NCBI GenBank assembly: GCA_035943995.1
Contig: DASZBS010000114.1
Location: forward strand, 81,290-145,289
Reading direction: 5' to 3'
From: Vulcanimicrobium sp035943995
GTDB taxonomy: Bacteria > Vulcanimicrobiota > Vulcanimicrobiia > Vulcanimicrobiales > Vulcanimicrobiaceae
Length of the DNA stretch: 64,000 nucleotides
Shown here: positions 57,515 through 64,000 of the stretch, one piece after another
How positions within the stretch are numbered: position 1 is the first letter of the stretch
Layout: each line of letters opens with the position of its first letter
The notes under the pieces: model-generated
What the model saw: only the letters and a program-made list of their open reading frames with translations
Told to the model about the DNA's origin: nothing
The model's database searches: none
Translations under genes and position numbers: made by a program

Positions 57515-60500
57515 ATGCCGCTCACGACCCCGCCGCCGGCCCGGCGGTCTGTTCGACGCGCCCCGCGTATCGCGTGCGCGCTGCTCGCCGCCGTCATCGC
57601 GCTGCTCGGCACCGTGGTGTCCGCGCGCGCAGCGACCGACGCGAGCGACATCGTCATCGACGTGATCGACGCCGCGACCGGCGCGCCCGTGGCGCTGGCG
57701 CGCGTGCTCGTGCAAGGCGAGGTCGGGCTCATCGGGTACACCGACGCCGACGGCCACGCGCGCTTCGAGTCGGTCGCGACCGGCTCGTACCGCGCGATGG
57801 TGGTCAAGCGCGGTTTCGTGCGCGCGCGCTCGCCGCTGTTCGACGTCGGCGCGAACCGCACGTCGAACGTGCGCGTGCGTTTGCAGCGCACGAGCGCGCT
57901 GAAGCAGATCGGCAGCATCTCGGTGTCGAGCTCGCCCGCGCGCGCCTCGCGCGAGGTGGGGCAAGACGATGCGCTGCGCTATCTCGACGGCTCGCTGCGC
58001 GACGCGCTGGGCGATCTGCCCGGCGTCACGTCCGCGGGCGACGGCCTGCAGATCGACGGCAACGACGCGTCGCAGACGGGGACGAGCATCGACGGCGTGC
58101 CGGTCGCCGGCGCGGGCGGCTCGCTGGGCGGGCGCGGCATCAACGCGGACTTGTTCGGCGGCGCGAGCGTGAGCTCGGGTGCGTCGCACGGCGCGCTGGG
58201 CGGCGACGTCGGGTTTCGCACGCTGCAGCCGACGCGCTTCGCGCAGCAGCAGGCGACGCTGCAGTACGGCAGCGACGATGCGTCGTCGGCACTGATCGTC
58301 GCGCGCGGCTCGGTGCGCAACCTGGGCTACGTGGTGGAGCACGCGACGCGCGGCCGCACCAGCCCGTTCACCGGCCTCGACTTCACCGACGCGACGAGCC
58401 TGACGTACCGCCACGACGGCGACCGGCTGTTGTCGGGCGATCTGGCCAAGCTGCGCTGGGCGCCGTCGATCGCGCAGACGCTGACGCTGACCGCGACGTC
58501 GACCAACGCGCAGGACGGGCTCGTGTGCGCACAGTTCGTCGCGCGCTTTCCGTGCGGCTACGGGCCCGGCGCGACGGACCGTTCCAACGGCCGCCTGGTG
58601 ACGCTGTCGGAGAACGCGACGATCGGCGCGACCACGCTGATGATCGGCGCGTTCGCGAACGGGTCGCGCGACGCGTCGGACGAGTCGCAGCGCATGCTCG
58701 CCGGCGTCGCGGCGCCGCAGAGCACGGAGCTGCGGGCGAACGCGCGCGGTTTCAACCTCGGCCTGCAACTGCCCGGCGGCGACCGCCACGATCTGTCGCT
58801 GAACGCGCAGAGCTACGGGCTCGCGTTCGACGGCAGCACCACGACGTCGCTCGGCACGTTCTCGCTCGCGCAGCGCACGTCGTACCACGGCGCATCGCTC
58901 GTCGACCGGTATCATCCGAGCCAGCGCGTGACGCTGACCGCGCGCGCGGGCCTCAACGGCGGCAACGGCTCCAACGCGTTCGCGACGGGGCTGGACGCGC
59001 GCTGGCAGCCGAACCGCGACACCGCGTACGCCGTGAGCGGATCGTTCGGCGACGCGGGCGCCGGCGTCGCGATCACCGGCACCGCGTTCCCGGATCCGCG
59101 CGCGCTCACGTTCGACTGCGCGGACGGGCTCGCGTACGGCAGCCTGCCGTCGACGAACGCACCGCGCCAGCGCTCGTCCGCGCTGCGCGCGTCGGTGGAG
59201 CGCTCGGGACGCCGCGGCCGGCTCGCGCTGACCGCGTGGTCCGCGCGGCTCGCCGGCGCGCCGGTGCTCACCGCGCAAGACGCGAGCGCGATCGGTTTGC
59301 CGCCGGGCTATCTCGGCGCGGTCGGCGCGTTCGCGGCGTCACCGTACGTGTGCGGCTCGCCCGCGATCGGATCGCTCGCGTTCACGTCGTTCCAGCCCGC
59401 CGATCAGCTCAGCCGCGGCGCGACGCTCGCCGGAACGCTCGAGATCGGCAAAGCGCTGATCGCCGGGTTCGCGAGCGTGCAGTCGCGGTTCGTGACGGGC
59501 GCAACGCCCGCTACGGCGGCGCTCACGCCCGGCAGCACGCAAGTCCCCGGCACGCCGCTGCACCGCGCGGGGCTCGTCGCCACGGCGAAGCTCGGCAAGT
59601 CGGTCGACGCGCTCGCGAACGTGAGCTACACCGCCGCGAACAACCCGAACCGCTTGCCCGCGTACACCGTGCTCAACGCGGGACTCGCCGCGCCGCTGCG
59701 CGAGGGTTCCATCGCGATCGTGGGGACCAATCTCGGCAACGTGCACGCCGGTCCGTTCGCGTCGCGCGCGGACATCTTTGCGCTGCCGCGCGCCGGCGCA
59801 GCGCCGCTCGCGCTCGCCGCGACGCCGCTCGCGCAGCGCGCCGTCGCGCTGACGTACACGGTGCGCGCCGGCCGGCTCGGCGCGACCGGCAGCGGCGCCG
59901 CCGCCGCCGACGCGTCGGCGGCCGACGAAGAGGAAGGCCACGGCGGCGTTGAGATCCGCATCCGCGCGACGCCGCTGCGCGAAGGCACGCATCCGGACGC
60001 GCTCAAGATCGATCCCGACAACGATGCGTGCACGCCCGCGGCGGCGCACGTCGCGCAGCCGGTGATGGATGCCATGGGCCGCATCGCGGCGGCGGCGGAG
60101 CGCGCGAAGTCCGCCGGCCGTTATCCGGCGATGCTGCGCGACGGCAGCGCGCTGGTGAGCGGCGTGACGCTGACGTACACGCCGTACGACGACGGCGCAC
60201 GGTTCGTCGTCGCCGCAGCATCGAACATGCAAGCCGGTGCGGCGCTGATCAACTGCGCGCGGCTGAGCGTCGCGCAGCCGGACGACCGCGAGAAGTTCCA
60301 CGTCTACTTGCCGGCGACGCAGACCGGATTCTTCATCGCGTACGCGCCCGCGCTGGGCATCTACTTGGCGCCGCCGGCGCAAGCCGGGCACGGCACGACG
60401 CTGGTGCGCGCGTCGGTGGATCCCGAGCCGGCGGCTCCGCCGGCGGACCCGTTCGCGCAGCGGGCGGCGCCCGCGTGTCCGGCGAGCTCGAAGCCGGTCG

Positions 60501-60799
60501 CCGACGCGATCGTCGCAGCCGTGCGCGCGGCACGCGCCGCGCAGCGCGCGGGCACGCCGTTACCGGCGGCGGAGATCGCGGAGATCGTCGCTCGCGGCAC
60601 GGGCGCGTCGAGCTGGCTGGAGATCAAGCCCGCCGATCCCCCGGCACAAGGCGCGATGACGCAGTGTCTGCACGTCGCGGCCGTCCCGAGCGCGCACTTG
60701 CAGAGCGCCGGCATCGCCGACGCGCGGCGTCCCGGCGGCGTCGGCTTCAGCGACCGGTTCGGGTTCTACCTGATCGCACGGCCGCCCGAAGCTCCCTGA
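57515..60799 (+). CDS. TonB-dependent receptor with carboxypeptidase-like N-domain and duplicated C-terminal extension
   Basis: 1094 residues. Signal peptide ending VVSARAATD; residues 45-125 are a carboxypeptidase regulatory-like (CarboxypepD_reg) domain (GAPVALARVLVQGEVGLIGY). A plug follows (LRDALGDLPGVTSAGDGLQI, SIDGVPVAGAGGSL), then a beta-barrel to about residue 785, where LAQRAVALTYTVRAG looks like the terminal strand. About 300 more residues follow, with two similar halves: each has an Ala-rich helix (QPVMDAMGRIAAAAERA and KPVADAIVAAVRAARAAQ), a Cys-containing strand and a FxxYxAP/FGFYLIARP-type end. Probably an outer-membrane uptake or export channel under control of the BlaI/M56 pair upstream. 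Confidence 0.85.
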   Translation: MPLTTPPPARRSVRRAPRIACALLAAVIALLGTVVSARAATDASDIVIDVIDAATGAPVALARVLVQGEVGLIGYTDADGHARFESVATGSYRAMVVKRGFVRARSPLFDVGANRTSNVRVRLQRTSALKQIGSISVSSSPARASREVGQDDALRYLDGSLRDALGDLPGVTSAGDGLQIDGNDASQTGTSIDGVPVAGAGGSLGGRGINADLFGGASVSSGASHGALGGDVGFRTLQPTRFAQQQATLQYGSDDASSALIVARGSVRNLGYVVEHATRGRTSPFTGLDFTDATSLTYRHDGDRLLSGDLAKLRWAPSIAQTLTLTATSTNAQDGLVCAQFVARFPCGYGPGATDRSNGRLVTLSENATIGATTLMIGAFANGSRDASDESQRMLAGVAAPQSTELRANARGFNLGLQLPGGDRHDLSLNAQSYGLAFDGSTTTSLGTFSLAQRTSYHGASLVDRYHPSQRVTLTARAGLNGGNGSNAFATGLDARWQPNRDTAYAVSGSFGDAGAGVAITGTAFPDPRALTFDCADGLAYGSLPSTNAPRQRSSALRASVERSGRRGRLALTAWSARLAGAPVLTAQDASAIGLPPGYLGAVGAFAASPYVCGSPAIGSLAFTSFQPADQLSRGATLAGTLEIGKALIAGFASVQSRFVTGATPATAALTPGSTQVPGTPLHRAGLVATAKLGKSVDALANVSYTAANNPNRLPAYTVLNAGLAAPLREGSIAIVGTNLGNVHAGPFASRADIFALPRAGAAPLALAATPLAQRAVALTYTVRAGRLGATGSGAAAADASAADEEEGHGGVEIRIRATPLREGTHPDALKIDPDNDACTPAAAHVAQPVMDAMGRIAAAAERAKSAGRYPAMLRDGSALVSGVTLTYTPYDDGARFVVAAASNMQAGAALINCARLSVAQPDDREKFHVYLPATQTGFFIAYAPALGIYLAPPAQAGHGTTLVRASVDPEPAAPPADPFAQRAAPACPASSKPVADAIVAAVRAARAAQRAGTPLPAAEIAEIVARGTGASSWLEIKPADPPAQGAMTQCLHVAAVPSAHLQSAGIADARRPGGVGFSDRFGFYLIARPPEAP

Positions 60800-60894
60800 C
60801 GGTTCGCGCGGGGCACCCTGCTTGGGCGGCGAAAGGAAGGACCCGTACGGAAGGTTGCCTTGATGGCCACCCCGTCGCCCGTGGAGGGTTCGTC

Positions 60895-61248
60895 ATGCGC
60901 GTCCCGCCCGTCATCATCTCCGCGCTGCTCGCCGCCTTTGCGAGCGTCTCGCTCGCCGGGACCGGCAGCGCGTCGCAGGAGATCGTCGTCCACCTCAGCG
61001 CGAAAGGCTTCGTCCCCGCCGCCTCGGCCATCGTCGCGGGTGACCGCGTGCGCTTCACGGTGCGCGACCGCAAACCGCACCAGCTCTGGAAGGTCACCGG
61101 CCCGAACTCCGGCGACGTGTCGCCCAACGTGCTCGAGAACAAGGGCAGCAGCACCACGATGCAGTTCGACGAACCGGGCACGTACACGTACCTCGACCGG
61201 CTCAACCCCGGCCGGCACGAGTACCGCCTGACCGTTCGCGCGCACTAG
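60895..61248 (+). CDS. Exported cupredoxin-like protein lacking the copper Cys
   Basis: 117 residues, ATG preceded by GGAGGGTT. Signal peptide ending AGTGSASQE. The fold is that of the plastocyanin family (LSAKGFVPAASAIVAGDRVR, DRKPHQLWKV, then FDEPGTYTYLDRLNPGRHEY), with His kept in KPHQLW, but the Cys-x-x-His-x-x-Met end is replaced by LNPGRHEYRL. It should not form a type 1 copper site. The stop overlaps the convergent ABC-F gene by 4 bp. Confidence 0.85.
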   Translation: MRVPPVIISALLAAFASVSLAGTGSASQEIVVHLSAKGFVPAASAIVAGDRVRFTVRDRKPHQLWKVTGPNSGDVSPNVLENKGSSTTMQFDEPGTYTYLDRLNPGRHEYRLTVRAH

Positions 61249-63071
61249 CCGTCGAGCGCGTCCACCGCGGCTTCCCACGCCGCCATCGCGGCGGCGCTTT
61301 CTTCTTTGACGCGTTCGAGCGCGTGCACCAGCTCCACCACGCGCTTGGGGCGATCGTACAAGTCGGGCGCGGCGAAGTCGGCTTCGAGCTGTGCGCGCTC
61401 TTTGTCGAGCTTGGCGACGCGGTTTTCCGCGTCCGCGACCGCGCGCTTGCGGCGGCCCGCGGCGACCTTCGCTTCGTGCGCGTTTTGGCGGTCCAGCTTT
61501 GCAGGCGTGCTCTTCTGCGCGGTCGCGGCCTGCGCGCGCGGCGCACCGTTCGCGGGCGCATCGCTGCGCGCATCCGGCAGCTCGTGCGCGCGGCGCTCGT
61601 ACATATCGTAGTCGCCGTCGATCACCCGCGCCTTGCCGTCGCGGATCGACACGACGCGCTCGCCGAGGCGCTTGAGCAGATAGCGGTCGTGCGACACGAC
61701 GAACAGCGCGCCGTCGTACTCCGCCAGCACGTCTTCGAGCGCTTCGCGGCTGGGGATGTCGAGGTCGTTGGTCGGCTCGTCCAAGAACAGGCAGTCCGCG
61801 CGCTGCGCCATCAGGCGCGCGAGCATGATGCGGCGCCGCTCGCCGCCGGAGAACTCCTCGACACGCTTGTCGCCGGAGTCACCGCCGAGATTCAGCCTGC
61901 CGAGCAGCCCGCGCGCTTCTTGATCCGTCACGCCCATGCGCATCACCGCTTCGGCCGCGGTCGCCCCGGCGGGGAGATCGTCGACGGTGCTCTGCGAGTA
62001 GCTCGCCGTGCGCAAGCCGGTGCCGTACCGAACGCTGCCGCGGTCGGGGTCGAGCTCGCCGCTGAGGATGCGCAGCAGCGTCGTCTTGCCGGCGCCGTTC
62101 GGGCCGACGATAGCGACGCGCTCGCCGCGCGTGAACGTTGCGGTGACGTTCGCGAACAGGGTGCGGTCGTACGCCTTCGCGATGCCTTTGATCTCGACGG
62201 CGGGCCCGCTCGTCGCGCGCCGCGCAGCGCTCAGCGCGACGGCGATCTTGCGGCGTTCCTTGCGCGGCGCGTCCACGACGTCGACGCGCGCGAACGCCTT
62301 CTCGCGGCTCCAGACCGCGCTGTAATTGTGCGAGCCGTGCGTGCGCAGCTCGTCGATCACGGCGCGCTGGCGCTGGCGTTCCGTCATCGCGGCTTCGTAT
62401 TCGCGCCGCTGCTGCTCGCGCCGAATGTCGCGCTCCTCGACGTACATGCTGTACGCGCGGCCCGGCTTCACGTCGTAGACGGACAGCTCACCGCGGTCGA
62501 GCTCCCAGATCTCGGTCGCGACGGTTTCGAGGAAGTAGCGGTCGTGCGAGACGATCAGGAACGCGCGCGGGTCGCGCGCGACGAAGTTCTCCAGCCAGCG
62601 CACCGTGTCGAGGTCGAGATGGTTGGTCGGCTCGTCGAGCACCAGCCAGTCCGGCTGCTCGAGCAGCGTGCGCGCCAGCAGCGCGCGCGTGCGCTGGCCG
62701 CCGGAGAACTCGCGCAGCGGCCGGTCGAGGTCGCTCTCCTCGAAGTCGAAGCGGTTGAGCGTCGCGCGCATCTCCCATTCTTGCGCGTGCCCGCGCGCCA
62801 TCGCTTCGTCGAATGCGGCGCGCAGCGTCTGCGGCCCGCTCTCCGCGGCGTCCTGCGCGAGGTAGCCGAGGCTGCGCGCGCGGGCGCGCACGATCGTCCC
62901 GCCGTCGCTCTCGTCGTGCCCGGCGAGCAGCCGCACGAGCGAGGACTTGCCCGCACCGTTCGGTCCGACCAAGCCCACCTTGTCGCCGTCGCGGATGACG
63001 CCGTCGAGGCCGCTGAAGACTTCGTTTGCGCCGTAGTGCCGCTCGAGCGCGGAAAACCGTACGAGTTCCAT
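61245..63071 (-). CDS. ABC-F family ATPase (Uup/EttA-like)
   Basis: 608 residues, two ABC domains and no membrane part. Walker A loops are VGPNGAGKSSLVRLLAG and VGPNGAGKTTLLRILSG; signatures are FSGGQRTRALLARTLLEQ and FSGGERRRIMLARLMAQ; Walker B are WLVLDEPTNHLDL and CLFLDEPTNDLDI. The inter-domain linker is charged and helical (EERDIRREQQRREYEAAMTE). A C-terminal coiled coil (RKRAVADAENRVAKLDKERA) is as in Uup. Acts on ribosomes or DNA junctions as in that group. ATG start. Confidence 0.93.
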   Translation of the reverse strand: MELVRFSALERHYGANEVFSGLDGVIRDGDKVGLVGPNGAGKSSLVRLLAGHDESDGGTIVRARARSLGYLAQDAAESGPQTLRAAFDEAMARGHAQEWEMRATLNRFDFEESDLDRPLREFSGGQRTRALLARTLLEQPDWLVLDEPTNHLDLDTVRWLENFVARDPRAFLIVSHDRYFLETVATEIWELDRGELSVYDVKPGRAYSMYVEERDIRREQQRREYEAAMTERQRQRAVIDELRTHGSHNYSAVWSREKAFARVDVVDAPRKERRKIAVALSAARRATSGPAVEIKGIAKAYDRTLFANVTATFTRGERVAIVGPNGAGKTTLLRILSGELDPDRGSVRYGTGLRTASYSQSTVDDLPAGATAAEAVMRMGVTDQEARGLLGRLNLGGDSGDKRVEEFSGGERRRIMLARLMAQRADCLFLDEPTNDLDIPSREALEDVLAEYDGALFVVSHDRYLLKRLGERVVSIRDGKARVIDGDYDMYERRAHELPDARSDAPANGAPRAQAATAQKSTPAKLDRQNAHEAKVAAGRRKRAVADAENRVAKLDKERAQLEADFAAPDLYDRPKRVVELVHALERVKEESAAAMAAWEAAVDALDG

Positions 63072-63125
63072 GAGTTCGCTCGATGGATTCGACGCCGGCC
63101 GGTCCGCGGCCTCACCGCGGTCGAG

Positions 63126-63620
63126 TTATGCTCCGCCGCAGGAGTGCTGGGAGTCGGGGCCCATGTACGCGGCGTGCTGGCGGTAGGCGTACACGCGGAA
63201 CACGAAGCCGCGCGAGTCGACGTTCGGATCGCACATGACCGCGGCCGTTTTCGGGTCGTGCGTCGGCACGGGAAACGACACGAGACACACTTGCACGGCG
63301 TCGCCGGCACGCGCTTTCTGCATGAGCGCGTTTCCGTCCGAGCCTTGATAGTGGACGACGGCGGCGGTTGCGAACGTCTTGTTCGCCAGCCACCGCGGCT
63401 TCGACGGGATCGCGATGCCGACGGTGACGCCGCTCTGGAACTGACCCTTGGGTTCTTCCAAACGCGGTCCGACGATCTTGACGATCCCGGGCGCGCACAA
63501 CACCGCGTTTCCGCTCCACGCACCGCCGGCGACGATGTACGCCATGTCGGAATCGTCCGCCCCGGCGGCGGCGGAACAGCATGCGAAGAGCACGGTGAAG
63601 ATCAAGGCGAAACGTTTCAT
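63126..63620 (-). CDS. Small exported protein of unknown function
   Basis: 164 residues from MKRFALIFTVLFACCSAAAG, a signal peptide; AAAGGAAACC lies just before the ATG. The mature part (DMAYIVAGGAWSGNAVLCAP, SKPRWLANKTFATAAVVHYQ, VMCDPNVDSRGFVFRVYAYR) has four Cys, likely two disulfides. No family recognised. Confidence 0.7.
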   Translation of the reverse strand: MKRFALIFTVLFACCSAAAGADDSDMAYIVAGGAWSGNAVLCAPGIVKIVGPRLEEPKGQFQSGVTVGIAIPSKPRWLANKTFATAAVVHYQGSDGNALMQKARAGDAVQVCLVSFPVPTHDPKTAAVMCDPNVDSRGFVFRVYAYRQHAAYMGPDSQHSCGGA

Positions 63621-63811
63621 CGGTTTCCTTTCGTCAGCGCTCGTGCTGCGTCTCGGCGATCGGGGTGCGCGTGTCGGCGTCGCCGTGCAGCAGCAGCGCA
63701 AGTGCGGCGTCATCGAGTCCTGGTATGCGGCTGGGACCGTGCCGCTTCCCGTCGCTTCGCCGGTCGAAGTCGGCGGGCCACGCGCGCGGCGACGGCGTAG
63801 CACTCGCGACC

Positions 63812-64000
63812 ATGCTGCATCTCATGCTGTTCGCCGCGGCGCTCGCGACGCCGGCCGCGACGCCGGAAGCGGTTCCGAGCCCGACGCCGCAGCGCGTGCT
63901 CGGGCTCATCCGCTCGCAATTCCGCTCGCACCGCCCGCCGCCGCCGTTCGAAACCTACACGCTGGTGCGTTCGCAGAAGGCGACCAACGGCTATCCGGAT
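63812..64000 (+). CDS. Exported protein, N-terminal part (runs off the window)
   Basis: 63 residues are visible without a stop: MLHLMLFAAALATPAATPEA is a signal or short hydrophobic N-terminus, then a Pro-rich stretch RPPPPFETYTLVRSQKATN. Codon use is typical for the genome. Identity cannot be judged from this fragment. Confidence 0.6.
   Translation, partial: MLHLMLFAAALATPAATPEAVPSPTPQRVLGLIRSQFRSHRPPPPFETYTLVRSQKATNGYPD

Noticed and set aside
56003..59278. A 1091-codon minus-strand frame opposite the M56 and receptor genes
   Set aside because: Same reason: Arg-rich low-complexity translation, antisense to genes with recognised domains.
56245..59952. A 1235-codon plus-strand frame across the M56/receptor junction
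   Set aside because: It is the shifted frame of both real genes and shows no motif.
1..64000. CRISPR array, prophage or transposase
   Set aside because: No regularly spaced direct repeats, no phage structural genes, and no transposase or integrase motif were seen on either strand.

Overview
The window is high-GC chromosomal DNA from a bacterium with Gram-negative-type traits: a TonB-dependent receptor, a TRAP transporter, an AlgI/AlgX-like acetylation pair and lipoprotein signals. The mix of a sedolisin, a GGDEF protein with charged repeats, a receptor with a carboxypeptidase-like domain and a fused 2-oxoglutarate dehydrogenase would suit an environmental lineage such as Eremiobacterota/Vulcanimicrobiota. 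That placement is inference; no rRNA is present. There is one tRNA (Leu, CAG) and no integrase, transposase or CRISPR array that I can recognise.

Layout. 1-7.3 kb: the end of a kinase-fold phosphotransferase, a Gre-like factor, a sedolisin, a MalT-like LuxR regulator, an MFS exporter coupled to a PEBP protein, and a methyltransferase. 7.4-14.7 kb: a tightly overlapping glycan operon (GT2, sugar aminotransferase, Gfo/Idh/MocA dehydrogenase, hexapeptide acetyltransferase, FAD enzyme, polysaccharide deacetylase, membrane protein). 15-21.5 kb: SDR, two tandem TTG-started lipoproteins with strong hairpins, cupin, DMT and MFS transporters, second PEBP protein. 21.5-24.6 kb: tRNA-Leu followed by genes of less extreme composition (Crp/Fnr, CPCC protein, diguanylate cyclase). 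24.6-28.1 kb: polymer O-acetylation pair, a candidate small RNA, a cupredoxin. 28.3-32.4 kb: one 1367-residue protein joining a complete E2 (lipoyl, E3-binding, catalytic) to E1 of 2-oxoglutarate dehydrogenase, with a dispersed 33-bp repeat read through in its linker.

32.5-38.3 kb is the most interesting part: an island of lower GC. A minus-strand operon, driven by a near-consensus promoter overlapping a 29-bp palindrome, encodes an acyl-carrier-like protein, an XRE repressor, an ImmA/IrrE-type protease, a thymidylate-synthase-like enzyme and a member of the alpha-glutamyl/putrescinyl-thymine pyrophosphorylase (HMUDK helical domain) family. Converging on it are an AcpS-like phosphopantetheinyl transferase, a membrane-anchored dCTP-deaminase-fold protein that lacks the catalytic Glu, and two unknown genes. 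I infer an inducible thymine or thymidine-nucleotide hypermodification system that uses a carrier-bound donor.

38.5-46.3 kb is a zone of rearrangement: an M13 peptidase, a decayed gene whose intact relative lies 4 kb away, a lanthipeptide-like precursor, two copies of a divergent ribbon-helix-helix module with conserved iterons, a nucleotidyltransferase pair, and remnants of a HAD phosphatase and an amidase. 46.3-49 kb: small membrane and DUF proteins. 49-55.6 kb: a PQQ alcohol dehydrogenase, a TRAP transporter and succinate-semialdehyde dehydrogenase, probably one catabolic unit. 55.7-64 kb: a BlaI/M56 sensor pair with its operator-promoter, a TonB-dependent receptor with a duplicated C-terminal extension, a cupredoxin-like protein, an ABC-F ATPase and exported proteins.
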